Assembly: GCA_036139795.1 (NCBI GenBank)
Contig: JAYZYX010000165.1
Span: forward strand, 1-40,778
Source of the DNA: Donghicola sp036139795
GTDB lineage: Bacteria > Pseudomonadota > Alphaproteobacteria > Rhodobacterales > Rhodobacteraceae
Direction: 5' to 3'
Length of the DNA stretch: 40,778 nt
In this document: piece after piece, positions 39,491-40,778 of the stretch
How the letters are laid out: each line of letters starts with the position of its first letter
How positions within the stretch are numbered: the first letter of the stretch is position 1
The notes under the pieces: generated by a model
What the model saw: the letters and a program-made list of their open reading frames with translations, nothing else
The model's database searches: none
Told to the model about the DNA's origin: nothing
Made by a program: the position numbers and the translations under genes

Positions 39491-40778
39491 CCGAGCTATA
39501 TGAGACCCAGCGCGCCATGCGCGCGATGCGGAAAGCGGCCCTGCAGCGCGGGGTTATCGCGATTCTGGACGTAGGCAGTTCCAAGATCGCCTGTCTGGTG
39601 CTTCGGTTCGACCGGACCGACGCCTTCGTCGAGGGCGAGGATATCGGCTCGATGGCGGGGCAGGCGGGCTTCCGTGTTGTGGGCGCTGCAACCACCCGTT
39701 CGCGCGGTGTGAAGTTCGGCGAAATCTCGGCCATGGCAGAAACGGAACGCGCCATTCGCACTGCTGTACAGGCGGCGCAAAAGATGGCGAACCTGCGGGT
39801 TGACCACGTGATCGCCTGTTTCTCGGGCGCACGTCCCCGCAGCTACGGTCTGGACGGCACTATTGATATGGACGGCGGTCAGGTGACCGAGCAGGACGTG
39901 GCCCGCGTTCTGGCCGCCTGCGAGGTGCCCGATTACGGTCAGGGCCGCGAAGTCGTGCACGCGCAGCCGGTGAACTTTGCGCTGGATCACCGCTCGGGTC
40001 TGCAAGACCCCCGTGGCCAGATCGGTCACAGTCTTAGCACCGATATGCACATGCTGACCGTCGACGGCACCGCAATCCAGAACCTTGCCTACTGCATCAA
40101 GCGCTGTGATCTGGAACTGGCCGGTGTGGCCAGCAGCGCCTATGTCTCGGGTCTTTCGGCACTGATCGAGGATGAACAGAACCTCGGGGCGGCCTGTATC
40201 GATCTGGGAGGCGGCTCGACCGGCGTGTCGATCTTCATGCGTAAGCACATGATCTATGCAGACAGCGTGCGTATGGGGGGCGACCATGTGACTAGCGATA
40301 TCTCGATGGGTCTACAGGTGCCGATGACCACGGCCGAGCGGATCAAGACCTTTTACGGCGGCGTCTACGCCACCGGAATGGACGATCGCGAGATGATCGA
40401 TCTGGACGGTGCCACTGGCGATTGGGAACACGACCGCCGCAGTGTCTCTCGCGCCGAGTTGATTGGCATCATGCGCCCCCGCGTGGAAGAAATTCTGGAA
40501 GAAGTGCGCGCCCGATTGGATGCTGCAGGTTTCGATCATCTGCCCAGTCAGCAAATTGTACTTACAGGTGGCGGCAGCCAGATCCCCGGTCTAGACGGTC
40601 TGACCAGTCGCATTCTGGGACAGCAGGTTCGCCTTGGGCGCCCGCTCCGCGTGCATGGTTTGCCGCAGGCCGCGACCGGTCCCGGCTTTGCCAGCGCGGT
40701 TGGCCTTTGCTGCTTTGCAGCCCATCCGCAGGACGAATGGTGGGACTTTGACACCCCCGCCGAGCGTTATCCGGGCCG
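39487..40778 (+). CDS. ftsA: FtsA, actin-like division protein (C-terminus cut by window edge)
   Basis: The first 430 residues of FtsA, starting MTELYETQRAMRAMRK at 39487 and running off the right edge, probably 10-20 residues short of complete. Actin-fold motifs are IAILDVGSSKIACLVLR near 24-40 (phosphate 1), the SHS2-like subdomain 1C around FRVVGAATTRSRGVKFGEI near 63-81, LGAACIDLGGGSTGVSIF near 235-252 (phosphate 2) and QIVLTGGGSQIPGLDGLTSRILG near 356-378 (adenosine). It ties FtsZ to the membrane through a C-terminal amphipathic helix, which lies outside the window. It is coupled to ftsQ; ftsZ is expected next. Confidence 0.95.
   Translation, partial: MTELYETQRAMRAMRKAALQRGVIAILDVGSSKIACLVLRFDRTDAFVEGEDIGSMAGQAGFRVVGAATTRSRGVKFGEISAMAETERAIRTAVQAAQKMANLRVDHVIACFSGARPRSYGLDGTIDMDGGQVTEQDVARVLAACEVPDYGQGREVVHAQPVNFALDHRSGLQDPRGQIGHSLSTDMHMLTVDGTAIQNLAYCIKRCDLELAGVASSAYVSGLSALIEDEQNLGAACIDLGGGSTGVSIFMRKHMIYADSVRMGGDHVTSDISMGLQVPMTTAERIKTFYGGVYATGMDDREMIDLDGATGDWEHDRRSVSRAELIGIMRPRVEEILEEVRARLDAAGFDHLPSQQIVLTGGGSQIPGLDGLTSRILGQQVRLGRPLRVHGLPQAATGPGFASAVGLCCFAAHPQDEWWDFDTPAERYPG

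Noticed and set aside
1..40778. Defence islands, prophage, CRISPR, transposons or toxin-antitoxin pairs
   Set aside because: I looked for them and saw none; apart from a few small unknowns the genes are core metabolism, export and division functions with even composition.

Overview
The window is a moderately GC-rich (about 60 percent by eye) chromosomal stretch of an alphaproteobacterium, almost certainly order Rhodobacterales (Roseobacter/Rhodobacter group). The evidence is the protein families (DUF2842 behind purA, DUF2484 inside a murC-murB cell-wall cluster, hflK-hflC-DUF2065-degP, an Ala/Glu-rich giant protein of the group) and a recurrent intergenic element of a kind I associate with this group. 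I do not assign a genus. I see no tRNA, rRNA, CRISPR array, insertion sequence, prophage or integrase. This is mostly core genome, so I rate most findings modest.

Layout: (1) 1-5721, minus strand: an amino-acid ABC transporter (ATPase, periplasmic binding protein, two permeases) followed by a glutamine-synthetase-like ligase, a class I glutamine amidotransferase and a second glutamine-synthetase-like gene cut by the window edge. This looks like uptake plus gamma-glutamylation of a nitrogenous compound. (2) 5870-9120, minus: two tandem TerB-like genes, pyrG and secG. (3) 9347-11351, plus: purA, DUF2842 and a small lipoprotein. (4) 11428-13902, minus: a very large acidic, Ala/Glu-rich protein with a tandem hexanucleotide repeat. 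(5) 14042-17044: thiamine pyrophosphokinase (plus), converging on an sdaA-EamA transporter pair (minus). (6) 17396-23442, plus: rpiA, glutathione reductase, hflK, hflC, DUF2065 and a DegP-type protease. (7) 23510-26562: a peptidoglycan-binding lipoprotein (minus), 2Fe-2S ferredoxin and FG-GAP protein (plus), purD (minus). (8) 26635-31356: xseA, a Cys-containing exported protein (minus), ftsY, an EamA transporter and yciB/ispZ. (9) 31448-32629, minus: a HI0933-type flavoprotein. (10) 32757-40778, plus: a tightly packed division and cell-wall cluster, ftsW-murG-murC-DUF2484-murB-ddl-ftsQ-ftsA, with ftsA truncated by the window.

The genes work as separate modules: nitrogen-compound uptake and gamma-glutamyl chemistry; nucleotide synthesis (pyrG, purA, purD); protein export and membrane quality control (secG, ftsY, hflKC, degP); redox (gor, ferredoxin); and peptidoglycan precursor synthesis coupled to septation. 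Several junctions are ATGA stop/start overlaps, so translational coupling is common. Strong inverted-repeat terminators mark unit ends after pyrG, secG, the 11351 lipoprotein, degP and yciB.

The items most worth a second look are a mosaic intergenic element (two full copies and one partial) placed directly behind stop codons, one copy contributing the last codons of purD; an ABC permease whose conserved-looking N-terminus continues upstream of its first ATG to an ATT codon with a good Shine-Dalgarno; the transporter-GS-amidotransferase-GS cluster with a perfect palindrome upstream of the first GS gene; and the giant Ala/Glu-rich protein.
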